64,000 bases of DNA from assembly GCA_015056205.1 (NCBI GenBank), contig SVGS01000013.1:1-64000 (forward strand), written 5' to 3'. This document shows positions 62,142 to 64,000 of this stretch, in pieces. The notes beneath the pieces were generated by a model. That model was not told where the DNA came from, did no database searches, and worked only from the letters and a program-made list of their open reading frames with translations. Numbering within the stretch: the first letter of the stretch is position 1; each line of letters starts with the position of its first letter. This DNA is from Clostridiales bacterium. GTDB taxonomy: Bacteria; Bacillota; Clostridia; Christensenellales; Aristaeellaceae. The translations under genes and the position numbers were made by a program.

Positions 62142-62519
62142 ATGGCACGCATTGCAGGTGTTGACCTGCCCAGAGAAAAGCGCGTTGAGGTTGGCCTGAC
62201 CTATATTTATGGCATCGGCCTGACCACTTCGCAGAAGATGCTCGCGGAAGTCGGCGTGAACCCTGACACGCGGGTGAAGGATCTCTCCGAGACCGAAATC
62301 AGCAAGCTGCGTGAATACATTGAGCATCACCTGAAGGTGGAGGGCGATCTTCGCCGTGAGGTGTCTCTCAATATCAAGCGTCTGATCGAGATCGGCTGCT
62401 ACCGCGGCGTTCGTCATCGTCACGGTCTCCCCGTCCGCGGGCAGAATACCAAGCAGAACGCCCGTACCCGGAAGGGTCCCAAGAAGACCATCGCCGGCAA
62501 GAAGAAGGCCACCAAGTAA
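62142..62519 (+). CDS. rpsM: 30S ribosomal protein S13
   Basis: 125 residues: [20 protein letters not shown], the S13 signature RRGV-like region as [15 protein letters not shown], and a basic tail. GGAGGTG lies ten bases before the ATG. It is the first gene of the run, so infA and rpmJ, which often precede it, are elsewhere. Confidence 0.97.
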   Translation: MARIAGVDLPREKRVEVGLTYIYGIGLTTSQKMLAEVGVNPDTRVKDLSETEISKLREYIEHHLKVEGDLRREVSLNIKRLIEIGCYRGVRHRHGLPVRGQNTKQNARTRKGPKKTIAGKKKATK

Positions 62520-62551
62520 GTTTTGGATTGAGATAACGGAGGGAATAATCA

Positions 62552-62953
62552 ATGGCACCTAAGCAAAAGCTGAAGAAGGCTACGCGCAAGCGCCGTGAAC
62601 GCAAGGTTGTGGAACGCGGCGCCGCCCATATCCGTTCTTCCTTCAATAATACAATTGTGACCATCACTGATATGCAGGGCAATGCCCTGAGTTGGGCGAG
62701 CGCCGGCGGCCTGGGTTTCCGCGGAAGCAAGAAATCCACCCCCTTTGCCGCTCAGATGGCCGCGGAGACCGCCGCCAAGGCCGCGATGGAGTACGGCCTG
62801 CGCACGGTTGAAGTTTATGTCAAGGGCCCCGGTTCCGGCCGTGAAGCCGCGATCCGCTCCCTGCAGGCCGCCGGCCTGGATGTAAACATGATTAAGGACG
62901 TGACGCCCATCCCCCATAACGGTTGCCGTCCGCCCAAGCGCCGCCGCGTGTAA
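62552..62953 (+). CDS. rpsK: 30S ribosomal protein S11
   Basis: 133 residues: [20 protein letters not shown], then [18 protein letters not shown] and the conserved end [16 protein letters not shown]. Follows rpsM by 32 bp. Confidence 0.97.
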   Translation: MAPKQKLKKATRKRRERKVVERGAAHIRSSFNNTIVTITDMQGNALSWASAGGLGFRGSKKSTPFAAQMAAETAAKAAMEYGLRTVEVYVKGPGSGREAAIRSLQAAGLDVNMIKDVTPIPHNGCRPPKRRRV

Positions 62954-62974
62954 TTAAAGGAGGACAGTGAAACA

Positions 62975-63571
62975 ATGGCAGTAAGTAAACAGCCGATCGC
63001 CAAGAAATGCCGGACCTTTGATATCAGCCCGGCGGTCATGGGATATGGCAATAAAAAGTCCAACCGCAACCCCGGCGGCAACCGTCGCCGCAAGGTTTCC
63101 GAGTACGGCGCCCAGCTGCAGGAAAAGCAGAAGGTCAAGTTCGTTTACGGCGTACTGGAAAAGCAGTTTCATAAGTACTATCTGAAGGCCGCCAACATGA
63201 AGGGCATCACCGGCGATAACCTCATGCGCCTGCTGGAGCTCCGTCTGGACAATGTGGTGTTCCGTCTCGGCCTGGCCAAGACCCGCCGCGCCGCCCGCCA
63301 GATCGTGACCCACGGTCACATCCGGGTCAACGATATGAAGGTGGATATCCCCTCCTATCAGGTGAAGGTTGGCGACAAGATTACCCTGCGCAAGCGCAGC
63401 GAGGAAAGCGAACTGTTCAAGGGCCTGCGTGAAGGCACCGGCACCACGACCCCCAAGTGGCTGAGCTTTGACGCCCAGAACCTGGCCGGCAGTGTAAACG
63501 CCCTGCCCACCCGCGAAGATATCGATCTGCAGGTGCAGGAGAACATGATCGTCGAGTATTACTCCCGTTAA
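62975..63571 (+). CDS. rpsD: 30S ribosomal protein S4
   Basis: 198 residues. The S4 domain contains LELRLDNVVFRLGLAKTRRA and ARQIVTHGHIRVND. The N-terminus lacks the zinc-binding cysteines of some S4 forms. It can act as a translational repressor of its operon in other bacteria. Confidence 0.97.
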   Translation: MAVSKQPIAKKCRTFDISPAVMGYGNKKSNRNPGGNRRRKVSEYGAQLQEKQKVKFVYGVLEKQFHKYYLKAANMKGITGDNLMRLLELRLDNVVFRLGLAKTRRAARQIVTHGHIRVNDMKVDIPSYQVKVGDKITLRKRSEESELFKGLREGTGTTTPKWLSFDAQNLAGSVNALPTREDIDLQVQENMIVEYYSR

Positions 63572-63607
63572 TCGTCCGTGCATCACCGAACTGACAAGGA
63601 ATCGTGT

Positions 63608-63627
63608 CCGGGAATTGTGGTTCCCGG
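63608..63627 (+). other. hairpin between rpsD and rpoA
   Basis: CCGGGAA and TTCCCGG pair perfectly around TTGTGG, without a T-run. It may mark a processing site or a weak attenuation point. Confidence 0.5.
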
Positions 63628-63651
63628 CCGCGATATGGAGGGTAAAACGAA

Positions 63652-64000
63652 ATGATCGTCGAAATCGAAAAGGCCCGCATCGAATGCGTGGAAGTTGGCC
63701 AGAATGGCTGCTACGGCCGGTTTGTAATCGAGCCGCTGGAGCGCGGTTTCGGCCATACGCTGGGCAATTCCCTGCGCCGCGTACTTCTGTCCTCCCTCCC
63801 CGGCGTCGCGGTTTCCTCTGTGCACATCGAAGGTGTGCAGCATGAGTTCTCGACGCTGCCGGGCATCAAGGAGGATGTAACGGAAATCATCCTGAACCTG
63901 AAATCCCTGGCTGTCCGGATGTTCTCTGAAGAAAGCAAGCAGCTGACCGTCAACGTGAAGGGCCCCTGCGAGCTGAAAGCCGGAGATATCAAGACGGACG
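63652..64000 (+). CDS. rpoA: RNA polymerase alpha subunit (5' part, cut by the window end)
   Basis: 116 codons are visible: [40 protein letters not shown] and [20 protein letters not shown], the conserved alpha N-terminal dimerisation region. GGAGGG lies before the ATG at 63652. The rest of the gene is beyond the window. Confidence 0.97.
   Translation, partial: MIVEIEKARIECVEVGQNGCYGRFVIEPLERGFGHTLGNSLRRVLLSSLPGVAVSSVHIEGVQHEFSTLPGIKEDVTEIILNLKSLAVRMFSEESKQLTVNVKGPCELKAGDIKTD

Noticed and set aside
1-64000. tRNA genes and CRISPR arrays
   Set aside because: I saw no cloverleaf-like segment ending in a tRNA-type acceptor and no short spaced repeats; this was by eye, so a covariance scan could still find one.

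Overview
The window looks like a chromosome segment of an uncultured, GC-rich, anaerobic Gram-positive bacterium of the class Clostridia, probably from the gut or rumen. The evidence is SecG, WhiA, RapZ, a YhaM-type exoribonuclease, a pyrophosphate-type phosphofructokinase, many SBP-type ABC uptake systems and VPKTG-type wall-sorting tails. The closest lineage (for example Christensenellales-like) is inference only.

Layout. (1) 1-17.5 kb is a patchy accessory region. It holds the 5' end of a group II intron, a secreted metallo-beta-lactamase-fold protein, a lone phage terminase, a Schlafen/AlbA-type regulator with a palindromic operator, decayed sequence, a solute-binding protein, a PAP2 protein, a small Nif11-like peptide, an ATP-grasp ligase coupled to a MATE exporter with a C-terminal GHKL-like domain, a secreted tyrosine phosphatase, and a DUF308-AarF/UbiB pair. 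Three orphan sortase-tail fragments lie near copies of a GACAGGGGACGG hairpin repeat. (2) 17.5-21.8 kb has a diguanylate cyclase, a 32-residue peptide, and an amino-acid ABC system whose ATPase also carries a degenerate GHKL-like C-terminus. (3) 22-32.5 kb is a carbohydrate locus: a GH27 alpha-galactosidase, an Ig-like secreted protein, a large sugar-binding protein, two permeases (one with a ~550-residue membrane extension), a membrane-anchored coiled-coil protein, and a LacI regulator with a clear promoter and operator. (4) 32.5-36.9 kb is potABCD; PotA carries two Ig-like repeats inserted in its TOBE region. (5) 36.9-43.8 kb is an envelope cluster: an L,D-transpeptidase, a nine-repeat SdrD-like protein and a lipoprotein. 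(6) 43.8-60.3 kb is mostly housekeeping on the minus strand: yhaM, dnaB, rplI, a second coiled-coil protein, an HD-GYP sensor, a GT-C-like membrane protein, whiA-rapZ-murB, secG, a GntR regulator, an AlaX-like editing protein, a PFK and fumC. (7) 60.4-64 kb switches to the plus strand: cca, then rpsM-rpsK-rpsD-rpoA behind a promoter and a ~250-nt leader.

Themes. Membrane transport dominates, and several transport proteins carry unusual extra domains: the MATE and the amino-acid ATPase with GHKL-like tails, PotA with Ig-like inserts, and an LplB-type permease with a repeated membrane extension. Two coiled-coil membrane proteins 16 kb apart share a near-identical C-terminal motif, one of them upstream of the sugar permeases. 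These fusions are the best candidates for undescribed biology. Small remnants and inverted repeats at 0-20 kb point to past mobile-element activity.
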